Assembly: GCA_964388785.1 (NCBI GenBank) | Contig: CAYMBX010000001.1 | Location: forward strand, 1 to 60,525 | Length of the DNA: 60,525 nt | Source: VGKU01 sp964388785 | GTDB taxonomy: Bacteria > Patescibacteriota > Patescibacteriia > UBA9934 > GWF2-40-263 | Direction: 5' to 3' | Program-made: the position numbers and the translations under genes | Notes under the pieces: model-generated | What the model was told of the DNA's origin: nothing | Database searches by the model: none | The model's input: only the letters and a program-made list of their open reading frames with translations | Shown: one piece after another, positions 40,953 to 47,994 of the stretch | Numbering within the stretch: position 1 is the stretch's first letter | Layout: every line of letters starts with the position of its first letter

Positions 40953-41801
40953 TTACTGCCTCCGTCCCACGATCAGCGTCGTGTCGTCCTTGAGATGACC
41001 TGCTTCGGTGACCAACCGTCGTGCGTCCCAATCCGGCAACACGGAGGTGAGGTTCGCCAAAGCCAAGCGTCTGCGGATGTTATCCGTGTTTCTAAAGAAC
41101 CGCTCTTCCTCCCAGAACTGGGACAGCGGGCCGACGAGCTGATCTTTGCCGGGCAGGCGCAGCTGGCTTGCGCGCACGAAGTGGCGCAAACCGTCTGTCC
41201 CGACCAGGAAATGATCCAGTCGTTCGGTGCTGACGACTTGGAGGATCTCGAACTTGAGCGACTCCGGCTTCACATCCGCAAGCGACGTGTCCACCAGCGC
41301 GTACGCCAGATACACCGGCGCGTTTCCTGCTTCCGGTTCGATCCAGAACTCCTCGCCGTTGATGATGATGAGACCGTCTCCGCGGGAGAAGAACACGCAG
41401 AACTCTTCGGTCAGAATCGCGCCGACGAGTGTGAATAGGAAGTGCTCGTTGATCGTGGACGAATAGGATCCACCCATCGAGAGCGCAAGTGTGCGCATCT
41501 GTGCAAGCACATCCTGTCGGGCACGCTCCAGGATCTTCATGAACTGCATCCTGGGTGCATCGTCCGTCTTCTGCCAACGCTTGAGCTGGAACGCGAGTGC
41601 ACTCTGCAACAAGCGCACGCCGATTTTGGCGCCGACTTCGCTGTGTGCACCGGAACCGCACCCGTCCGCCACGAGGCAGATCTGTGTGGAACCGAACACT
41701 GATTCGCTGGACGTGATTCCATAGGCGTCATGTCCATTGGATTCTTTGAGCGCCTGACGATGATCGGTTCCAACAACGGAACCGGCAGCCAATTCGAACA
41801 T
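40953..41801 (-). CDS. PP2C-type protein phosphatase
   Basis: 282 residues from the ATG at 41801, which has GGAGG upstream; the longer frame begins with TTG and no ribosome site. Motifs: GHDAYGI, LVADGCGSGAHSEVGAKI (PP2C DGxG with metal Asp), FFSRGDGLIIING and the terminal KDDTTLIVG. Removes phosphate from Ser/Thr, presumably from targets of the co-transcribed kinase. The leader is long and preceded by tandem promoters with an operator related to the nrtR sites. Confidence 0.88.
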   Translation of the reverse strand: MFELAAGSVVGTDHRQALKESNGHDAYGITSSESVFGSTQICLVADGCGSGAHSEVGAKIGVRLLQSALAFQLKRWQKTDDAPRMQFMKILERARQDVLAQMRTLALSMGGSYSSTINEHFLFTLVGAILTEEFCVFFSRGDGLIIINGEEFWIEPEAGNAPVYLAYALVDTSLADVKPESLKFEILQVVSTERLDHFLVGTDGLRHFVRASQLRLPGKDQLVGPLSQFWEEERFFRNTDNIRRRLALANLTSVLPDWDARRLVTEAGHLKDDTTLIVGRRQ

Positions 41802-41920
41802 GTCGTCGACCTCCAATGAGATCTCAATAAATGTCTCGGTTGTAGGGAACGGTCGAGGGAGTGTTCCACTCGTTTTTAACCCCGAATCTTGGGTCAAAAA
41901 CCAACGGAACAAGACCGCGA

Positions 41921-42006
41921 ACCTTACGCGTTTTTTAGAATTTTGTCAATCTTCATCCCTCGCTATTTACTTAGTGTAATATATACACATAGTAAAATCT
42001 TGTCAA
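41921..42006 (-). promoter_or_regulatory. Tandem promoters of the PP2C-kinase operon with operator site 3
   Basis: Minus strand P1: TTGACA (42006-42001), 17 bp, TATATT (41983-41978). P2: TTGACA (41949-41944), 17 bp, TAAGGT (41926-41921). TTAGTGT-N7-ACACATA lies at 41971-41991 with outer arms TTTACT/AGTAAA (41966-41996), covering P1. The layout mirrors the nadD promoter region. Confidence 0.78.
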
Positions 42007-42012
42007 CCAATC

Positions 42013-42039
42013 AAAAAAGGCCGTTTGTTCGGCCTTTTT
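42013..42039 (-). terminator. Intrinsic terminator of ribE-ribH
   Basis: Minus strand AAAAAGGCCG ... CGGCCTTTTT, with T-tract, right after the ribH stop. Confidence 0.92.
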
Positions 42040-42042
42040 CTT

Positions 42043-42441
42043 TTAGAAAAGCATTTTCGCGACCGCTGCAACCGCAGCACGAGCGTGCGGTTCCAAGCGC
42101 GGTGGAATCTGAGATGGCAATATTTCCGGACCAAGAATACCAAGCCCGATCGGCTTCATAAACTCAAGTTGGAGTTGAATGATCGCGCTTACAACCGCCT
42201 GCCCCATCACAAACCCATGTTTGGTTTCTCCGCGTTCGATGATGCCGAGCGTTGCGACTCCATCAATATCCTCACGCATGAGTAGTCTCTTGATCGCAAG
42301 CGGTTTTTCAATTGAGCCGGGAACCCATACTTCTTCCGCGATTTCTAAATTGTGCTTTGCGGCTTCGTCGCGTGCCGCCGCGAGCATAAGCTCAGCTTCT
42401 TTTTTGTGGAAGGATCCAAGAACGATCGCAAGGCGTTTCAT
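42043..42441 (-). CDS. ribH: 6,7-dimethyl-8-ribityllumazine synthase
   Basis: Condenses the pyrimidine amine with dihydroxybutanone phosphate in riboflavin synthesis. 132 residues, at the short end for the family. WVPGSIEKPLAIKRLL and ATLGIIERGETKHG (the LGxVIxGxTxHx signature with catalytic His) and a C-terminal PEILP region are visible. 17 nt after ribE. No ribBA or ribD is in the window, so the pathway is either completed elsewhere or partial. Confidence 0.9.
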   Translation of the reverse strand: MKRLAIVLGSFHKKEAELMLAAARDEAAKHNLEIAEEVWVPGSIEKPLAIKRLLMREDIDGVATLGIIERGETKHGFVMGQAVVSAIIQLQLEFMKPIGLGILGPEILPSQIPPRLEPHARAAVAAVAKMLF

Positions 42442-42458
42442 AGATAGTTTATTCAGTA

Positions 42459-43073
42459 TTATTTTGCATTTTTTAAAACCTGCTCGACGGTCTCCACGAT
42501 CGCTTGTGTCATCGCGTCAATTTCCACATTCACCTGATCTCCCACTCCCTTTTCTCCAAACGTGGTGAGTCTCAGTGTCTCCGGAATAAACCACACCTGA
42601 AACGTGCCCTTTTCTTTGTCTGCATCCACCACGGTCAAACTCGCTCCATCGAGCCCGATAAATCCTTTGGAAAAAATATACTTCATCCAGATGGGATCAA
42701 CTTTAAACGTAACGGCTTTGTTATTCTCCGGCATCTTAACCGTGACAATCTCCGCTATTGTTGAAACATGTCCGCTCATGACATGCCCGCCGATTTCGTC
42801 CCCCATCCGTGCAGAGCGTTCGATATTCACCAACATTCCTTCCGACAATTTGCCGAGCGTTGTTTTGCGTAGCGTCTCTTCCATCACATCGAAACCGATT
42901 TCGTTTCCGTTCAATCGAGCCGCCGTTAGACAGACGCCATTAACCGCAATACTCGCTCCGAGTGCGACTCCTTGAGCAAGCTCGGGAGAAAGCGAGACGT
43001 CAAAGCGCCGAAGACCAGATTGATCTTCCAGCCGCACGACGGGAAATTTTCCCTGTACGATTCCTGTAAACAT
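42459..43073 (-). CDS. ribE: Riboflavin synthase, alpha type
   Basis: Dismutates two lumazines to riboflavin. 204 residues with the expected two homologous beta-barrels: MFTGIVQ at the start, VNGVCLTA in barrel 1 and GHVMSGHVS between the barrels; barrel 2 has GLDGASLTVVD. The C-terminal trimerisation helix is present. Starts the ribE-ribH operon. Confidence 0.94.
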   Translation of the reverse strand: MFTGIVQGKFPVVRLEDQSGLRRFDVSLSPELAQGVALGASIAVNGVCLTAARLNGNEIGFDVMEETLRKTTLGKLSEGMLVNIERSARMGDEIGGHVMSGHVSTIAEIVTVKMPENNKAVTFKVDPIWMKYIFSKGFIGLDGASLTVVDADKEKGTFQVWFIPETLRLTTFGEKGVGDQVNVEIDAMTQAIVETVEQVLKNAK

Positions 43074-43088
43074 ACGCCCATACTAAAT

Positions 43089-43109
43089 CAAAAAAGACCC
43101 CGAAGGGTC
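43089..43109 (-). terminator. Intrinsic terminator
   Basis: Minus strand GACCC-TTCG-GGGTC followed by six T; ends the 43108-44049 gene. Confidence 0.9.
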
Positions 43110-44049
43110 AAGGTGCACACACGTTGTGCTCGCGCAGGAAGCTGTTGATCGCAGAGGCGATTTCGTCGGGTCCGCGTGCGGATCCGTTACCGCGTGCGTT
43201 ACCAAAGACGATGTCCCCGCCACCGAAGTGATCGGCCGGATCCTCATCACGATTGAGAAACGCGCAGATTTCCGGCACCGGAAACCACGTCGCGTATGTA
43301 CTCTTGCGGCAGACGGTGTACACCCAGCGCCCATCTCCCTTCTGTCGTGCGGAGACAAACGCCCGAATGCCGTGACGCGCCATCTTCATGCGCGCATGCG
43401 GACCAATCTCCCGCACCATGGACCAGTTCTGTCCGCCGCCGAGGGTCTCGTAGCGATCGTCAATGTCCAGATTGTGCCCACGACTGGCCACGAACTCATT
43501 GATGCGCGAAACGATGTCCCAGAGCACACCGATGTACGCAGCGGCGTTCTTCTGATCGATCGCTCCGCTCATGCGGAAGTTCCAGTACGGCTCGAAGATC
43601 CATGCACTCTGGCCGACGATCGGCATGTCACGTGGCACAGCGAGCAGTCCACTCGACTTGTCCATGGATTGCACGTGACCAAAGAGACGATTGACCGCCG
43701 GATTCACCGGATCGCGCACGATGTAGTGATGGGTGAGCGCGTACCAGGAAAGGGCGACGTCCGGATCCGGATCGTTCATCCAGACCAAAACATTCTCGTC
43801 GCCCCGCGGCATCAACAGTTCAACGAAATCATCTGTGCGAATCTGCTCAAGCACCTGCACGGCCGTGCAGTGCATACAGCTGCGCGGAGGACCGGCGTGG
43901 TGGTCGAAATTGAACTGGAGCCGTGCGACATCGATCTGCGGGGGACCGTACACGAAGCCATCAAGTGCGATCGAACGCTCCGGCATCTGCGTTTGGAAGT
44001 GCTCCCAGGTCACCACACGACCCGGAAGCATGTGAGGAACGAATCCCAT
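43108..44049 (-). CDS. DHH-motif-containing protein of unknown function
   Basis: 313 residues. QFNFDHHAGPPRSCMHCTA contains a DHH-type metal motif and a CMHC pair, LVWMNDPDPDVALSW a second acidic motif, and the C-terminus FGGGDIVFGNARGNGS resembles the glycine-rich end of DHHA1 phosphoesterases. A diverged DHH-family phosphoesterase is therefore possible. The ribosome site lies inside a leader hairpin ATTCTC/GAGAAT. Single-gene accessory unit with its own terminator. Confidence 0.68.
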   Translation of the reverse strand: MGFVPHMLPGRVVTWEHFQTQMPERSIALDGFVYGPPQIDVARLQFNFDHHAGPPRSCMHCTAVQVLEQIRTDDFVELLMPRGDENVLVWMNDPDPDVALSWYALTHHYIVRDPVNPAVNRLFGHVQSMDKSSGLLAVPRDMPIVGQSAWIFEPYWNFRMSGAIDQKNAAAYIGVLWDIVSRINEFVASRGHNLDIDDRYETLGGGQNWSMVREIGPHARMKMARHGIRAFVSARQKGDGRWVYTVCRKSTYATWFPVPEICAFLNRDEDPADHFGGGDIVFGNARGNGSARGPDEIASAINSFLREHNVCAP

Positions 44050-44126
44050 ATTCTCCTCCCTTCTGAGAATTTCACGCTATCAATCATCTGTCGTTCTGTC
44101 CATCTTTTGGGTATACTAAAGATACT

Positions 44127-44819
44127 ATGCCATCGTTCTTCATCGCCGCACTTGTGTTATTTATTGTGTGGCTTGTCCTCTTTCTCTTTTCCAACTCCAC
44201 ACGACGCGAACAAGTGATGATGAGTATTGTGGGACTTGTACTCGCGCCCGGCGCGCTCATCGTCGTCTCAAACGATTATCGTCACGTTATTTCCAACACC
44301 ATCGCAGGTGTTGGCCTGGAGGATCTCCTGTTTTCCTTTTCGCTTTTCGGAATCGCCGCTGTGGTCTATCAAGTGATTCTCGGTGCGCATGTACACAAAC
44401 TACAAGGCAAGCGCTGGACCCACGAACATCCGGCCGTCCATTGGTACGCGCATCTTCTGGTTGTACTCGGACTTTGGGGTTTCATTTCACTCTTGCTCAT
44501 CCATGTCTTTGAACTCGCATCTATCCGCGCTTTGATCGTCGGTGGTTTGTTGGTGGGTGTTTATGCGATTGCCGATCGTCGAGATCTGTTGCTTGATGCG
44601 CTGCTGTCAGGACTCTTTACAGCTACTCTTGTTTTTCTCATCGAACAAATTTTCTTTGTGCGCCTATTCCCGGAAGCCGCAGAGGCGTTTTGGCGCTTTG
44701 ACCAAATGACCCTCTTCCTGATTGGGGGCATCCCGTTGGAAGAAATCATCTGGGCGGCTGTGATCGGATTTACGATCGGCCCCATGTACGAATGGTTGCG
44801 CAGGTACGAGCTGAAATAA
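44127..44819 (+). CDS. Membrane protein with lycopene-cyclase-type domain
   Basis: 230 residues, about seven hydrophobic helices. GGIPLEEIIWAAVIGFTIGP near the C-terminus is the conserved motif of the CarR/CrtYcd lycopene cyclase domain (PxE(E/D)). The family members in bacteria cyclise carotenoid ends, but no other carotenoid genes are seen here, and CPR homologues may have another role. A probable -10, TATACT, lies 11 nt before the start, so the leader would be very short. Confidence 0.75.
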   Translation: MPSFFIAALVLFIVWLVLFLFSNSTRREQVMMSIVGLVLAPGALIVVSNDYRHVISNTIAGVGLEDLLFSFSLFGIAAVVYQVILGAHVHKLQGKRWTHEHPAVHWYAHLLVVLGLWGFISLLLIHVFELASIRALIVGGLLVGVYAIADRRDLLLDALLSGLFTATLVFLIEQIFFVRLFPEAAEAFWRFDQMTLFLIGGIPLEEIIWAAVIGFTIGPMYEWLRRYELK

Positions 44820-44839
44820 AAATCACCCGAACTTCACGC

Positions 44840-45655
44840 CTAGAATTTTTTCTTTCCAGTAATCACATAATAATAAGGAACTGTCCGAATCGGATTCAGT
44901 TCTTTTTTGTATTGTTCAATACCTTCATCCCCCGCACAGGAAGAGCCGAGGGTAAACTCTTCAAATCCTTCAAACAATTTTGCACGTTCATGATGGAGCC
45001 AGCGACTGAGGCCCTTATACGTATAATCAACTTTCAAATGCAAGCCAACCCATCGAGTTTTATCAAACGCGGCACCCATCGCAATGCCTGCAAGCTTGCC
45101 ATCAATTTCAACATAGAGCGTTTGAATTCGATACGGCTCTTGATGTTCAAAGCAAAACCAAAAAAATTCTAGACTCTGTTCATACGATACCGTTTGTTCA
45201 TTTTGTTTGGAGTGCCAGAGCGTTATGAACGCCTCGAGTTTCTCTTTTGGGTATCGCAACAATACAACAGGATGATATCGACGCTCCGCCAGGGAGACCT
45301 TTTTTCGAAATGCGGACCAGGAACTTCCCGGCATTTCAATAAAATCCGATGTGCGATAATAAAACTCCTCAACAAGAGGAAATTCTTTGACAATCTCGTG
45401 CGATGTCAGGATGTGATCCCTTTCTTCACGGGTCGCAAATGAGATGATCGAGTGCTCCAAATTTTGTTCATGCCTTGGTGGATACAAATAGGGAAATTCG
45501 TTGGGATACAACACATCTTGTGTAATGATGTCTTGTGTTCCGTTACGCGGTAAAAGCCATCCAGCAAAATCTAGAAAGGCGTTGTGACAATCATACCTAA
45601 ACGGCCGATCAACAACAGATCGATCTGGACGCGTTGAGTCGTATCGATAAATCAT
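44840..45655 (-). CDS. DUF2156-like acyl/aminoacyl transferase
   Basis: 271 residues. The late segments TRWVGLHLKVDYTYKGLSRW and FTLGSSCAGDEGIEQYKKEL follow the DUF2156/GNAT-like fold seen in the C-terminal half of MprF (phosphatidylglycerol lysyltransferase) and FemAB-like proteins, which use aminoacyl-tRNA. No membrane domain is attached. Convergent with the lycopene-cyclase-domain gene. A role in envelope or peptide modification is inferred only. Confidence 0.72.
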   Translation of the reverse strand: MIYRYDSTRPDRSVVDRPFRYDCHNAFLDFAGWLLPRNGTQDIITQDVLYPNEFPYLYPPRHEQNLEHSIISFATREERDHILTSHEIVKEFPLVEEFYYRTSDFIEMPGSSWSAFRKKVSLAERRYHPVVLLRYPKEKLEAFITLWHSKQNEQTVSYEQSLEFFWFCFEHQEPYRIQTLYVEIDGKLAGIAMGAAFDKTRWVGLHLKVDYTYKGLSRWLHHERAKLFEGFEEFTLGSSCAGDEGIEQYKKELNPIRTVPYYYVITGKKKF

Positions 45656-45680
45656 ACGATTCTAGTATACAAGCAAAAGG

Positions 45681-45706
45681 AAAAACCCCCACGAGTGGGT
45701 GGGGTT
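45681..45706 (-). terminator. Intrinsic terminator of the NUDIX-zinc-ribbon operon
   Basis: Minus strand AACCCCA/TGGGGGTT-type stem followed by TTTCC; overlaps the stop of the NUDIX gene. Confidence 0.75.
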
Positions 45707-46130
45707 AGTGAGAGGATTCCGAGAACCACAGACGCTCCTTGAACGCTTCAACCACCTTGTAGTGATCAAAGCCGAGCAGGTCGCGCGTGAGGTCGCACAA
45801 CCGAATGAGATGGATGCTTTGCGCATCGCTTCCCGCGCGTGCTTTCGTCAGGAGGTGCTGTGGAATGCGCATTCCAAACACGTAGCTGATCCGCCTTCCG
45901 GGACGCGGATCGCGATCCGGAGCGTCGAGGCGACAGATGAACTGGAGATCATAGGGAGAAACTTCGATCCCTACTTCTTCCTTGAGTTCACGCGCAGCCG
46001 CAAACTCGAACCGCTCGCCTTCATCGACATGCCCGCCCGGAAGGACAAACTTGTCCTCGAACGGGGGCTTGGCACGACGAATGAGAAGAACGTTGTCGTA
46101 CTCGTCGAGCAGAAGGATGTCGACTGTCAT
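45705..46130 (-). CDS. NUDIX hydrolase with intact catalytic box
   Basis: 141 residues. The NUDIX box GGHVDEGERFEFAAARELKE continues as EVGI and is fully canonical, unlike those in the NAD island. Start at 46130, just past the upstream stop at 46141, so probably translationally coupled. Could clean oxidised or alternative nucleotides (MutT-like) or ADP-ribose. Third gene of a unit with two small Cys-rich proteins. Confidence 0.88.
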   Translation of the reverse strand: MTVDILLLDEYDNVLLIRRAKPPFEDKFVLPGGHVDEGERFEFAAARELKEEVGIEVSPYDLQFICRLDAPDRDPRPGRRISYVFGMRIPQHLLTKARAGSDAQSIHLIRLCDLTRDLLGFDHYKVVEAFKERLWFSESSH

Positions 46131-46140
46131 GATGATCTTT

Positions 46141-46362
46141 TTAGTACTTTGCATGTGGCACCGGCCAAAGCTGAGCATGACAGTCCTTGCATGTACGCCA
46201 GGCATCACCGGCGTTGTCCCGACCGCTCGCCTGATTCTTGTGCGGACAGTCGTACTTGAGCTTCTCGAACTCGCGATCGAGTGCCTTCACCTGTAGATCA
46301 AGCGTGATACGCTTACGCATCAAATTGTCATATGCATCACGCACCTGTTCGTCCGTCAGCAT
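46141..46362 (-). CDS. Small Cys-rich protein
   Basis: 73 residues: a helical, charged N-terminal half (LTDEQVRDAYDNLMRKRITL) and a probable zinc site, CPHK and CKDC. GAGGA lies upstream of the ATG. Overlaps the preceding gene by 7 nt. Not recognised. Confidence 0.7.
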   Translation of the reverse strand: MLTDEQVRDAYDNLMRKRITLDLQVKALDREFEKLKYDCPHKNQASGRDNAGDAWRTCKDCHAQLWPVPHAKY

Positions 46363-46619
46363 GAGCGTCCTCTTTTATCGGGAATCCCCGAATAGTTCGG
46401 CCCGTCGTAGTCGATGTCGGTCTCTACTCCGCAGTCCGCGCAGCGGAACGTCACGTACACATCGTGTCCTCCACCGTAGTCGTAGTGATGCGTGTGGTAG
46501 AGATCCGGGAACTCCACGAGCAGTTTCGCTCCACACCCGCCTCCGCCGTTTCCCCTGCCGGTGCAGGTGAACTCCTTGGCCCATCCGCGCTGTGGACGAC
46601 CTTTCTCAAGCACCTTCAT
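46356..46619 (-). CDS. Small zinc-ribbon-like protein
   Basis: 87 residues from the ATG at 46619 (GGAG upstream; two codons inside the longer frame). Cys residues in EFTCTGRGNGGGGCG and FRCADCGVETD form a likely zinc ribbon, with HTHHYDYGGGHD between them. First gene of a three-gene unit ending in the NUDIX hydrolase. Unknown role. Confidence 0.7.
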   Translation of the reverse strand: MKVLEKGRPQRGWAKEFTCTGRGNGGGGCGAKLLVEFPDLYHTHHYDYGGGHDVYVTFRCADCGVETDIDYDGPNYSGIPDKRGRSC

Positions 46620-46751
46620 GACCATCTCCTTGTAAGGAACGTTCGCGAGTTTTCCTCGTCACTCGCACGACCATCATGCCGCGCCTCAAAAGAAACTACG
46701 ATGAAAATAAGGATTTAAATCCTAAGTCACATAAAATTTTTGCTAAAATAT

Positions 46752-46796
46752 TTGACAAAGTGGTAATAAAATACTACGATTTATTTCGTAGTTATG
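46752..46796 (+). promoter_or_regulatory. Autoregulatory promoter-operator of the second TrmB gene
   Basis: TTGACA (46752-46757), 17 bp, TACGAT (46775-46780). The perfect inverted repeat ACTACGA-N6-TCGTAGT (46773-46792) covers the -10 and ends 1 nt before the ATG. The mRNA leader would be under 10 nt. A half-site ACTACGA also occurs near 46695. Confidence 0.82.
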
Positions 46797-47573
46797 AATG
46801 AATCCCAAAAACAAGAGCTCAAAGAAACTCTTTCTGACTTTGGACTGAATGCAAAAGACCAAATCGTGTATCTTGCTTTGCTTAAAATTGGAGAGACAAC
46901 CCTCTCACCGCTCGCACGAAAAGCCGAGCTTCCGCTCACCACCGTTCAGTCCGTTATGCCACGTCTTGCACAAAAAGGACTTATCCACGTTTCCAAGCGC
47001 AAATCTCGACATCTCTACGAAGCACACGACCCGATGGTCTTCAAAGACATCCTCAAAGAGCAAGCAACCGCAATCGCCATGGCACTGCCGATCCTGCAAG
47101 GAATAAAAAGCAGTGCTCTCTCCGAATCCCGCGTGCGTGTATTTGAACGAGAGCGCATCTCCGAAATTCTGAACGAATCGCTCAAAGCAAAAGATAAATG
47201 TGTGTACGAAATTGTCTCGGCCGGACCGTTTCAAAAACTCCTCGGAGAAAAATATCACTATACCCGTCGCCGCGTTCAAGCGGACGTTTCTCTCAAAAGC
47301 CTGCGCGTTCGATCAACGGAAATCAAAAAATACAACGCACGTACACACCGATCGGAAAAGCGGGAAGCGCGTTTCCTCCCAAAGGAACTCACGTTTGAAG
47401 CGAATATCCTGTTCTGGGATGATACAGTCGCGATCTTGAGCACCAAATCGGAAGGTGTTCATGTCCTGATCAAAAGCAAAAGCATTCGTGTCATGTTTGC
47501 ACAATTGTTCGATTTGCTTTGGTCGGTGTCTGGCAAGATGGAGACGCTGGCAGAAAGTGATGAATCGAAGTAA
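46794..47573 (+). CDS. TrmB-family transcriptional regulator
   Basis: 259 residues: winged helix (about 14-80, FGLNAKDQIVYLALLKIG then LTTVQSVMPRLAQKGL) and a C-terminal ligand or dimer domain with FWDDTVAILSTKSEGVHVLI. Paralogue of 5963-6748. A perfect palindrome overlaps its own promoter. Directly followed by the Hsp20 gene (1 nt gap), which is therefore probably under the same control, pointing to stress regulation. Confidence 0.87.
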   Translation: MNESQKQELKETLSDFGLNAKDQIVYLALLKIGETTLSPLARKAELPLTTVQSVMPRLAQKGLIHVSKRKSRHLYEAHDPMVFKDILKEQATAIAMALPILQGIKSSALSESRVRVFERERISEILNESLKAKDKCVYEIVSAGPFQKLLGEKYHYTRRRVQADVSLKSLRVRSTEIKKYNARTHRSEKREARFLPKELTFEANILFWDDTVAILSTKSEGVHVLIKSKSIRVMFAQLFDLLWSVSGKMETLAESDESK

Positions 47574-47574
47574 A

Positions 47575-47991
47575 ATGGCTCTTGAATCAGTTATGGCGAC
47601 GGATCCAAAAGCAACAACCCATTCGTTTCTCGACTCAGACTGGCTTTCCGTTCCGGAAGGTCAACTTTCTCTTGATGTGTTGGAAACCCCCACACAGCTT
47701 ATCGTCCGTTCCGCCATTGCGGGCATCCGGGCGGAAGATCTGGACATTACGCTGACGGATGATACATTGACGATCCGAGGATCTCGCCACGCAGAATCTC
47801 AATCCGTGCGCGGAGAACGTTACCATCTCAAAGAATGCCATTGGGGAACATTTTCCCGTTCGGTCATTTTGCCGGCTCATGTCGACCAGGATCAGGTGGA
47901 AGCAACCTTCCAGCGGGGCATTTTGACCATCACGATGAAAAAAACGGAAATGGATCGCCATGTTCCCGTTCTCGACCTCGGTGATTTATAA
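47575..47991 (+). CDS. Small heat-shock protein, Hsp20/alpha-crystallin family
   Basis: 138 residues from the ATG at 47575, next to the regulator's stop; 47593 is an alternative start. The alpha-crystallin domain (about 28-125) shows LSLDVLETPTQLIVRSAI, DDTLTIRGSR and GTFSRSVILP; the C-terminal GILTITMKK is the edge strand of the family. ATP-independent holdase. Co-transcribed with the TrmB regulator and, 3 nt on, the VanW gene. Confidence 0.93.
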   Translation: MALESVMATDPKATTHSFLDSDWLSVPEGQLSLDVLETPTQLIVRSAIAGIRAEDLDITLTDDTLTIRGSRHAESQSVRGERYHLKECHWGTFSRSVILPAHVDQDQVEATFQRGILTITMKKTEMDRHVPVLDLGDL

Positions 47992-47994
47992 GCT

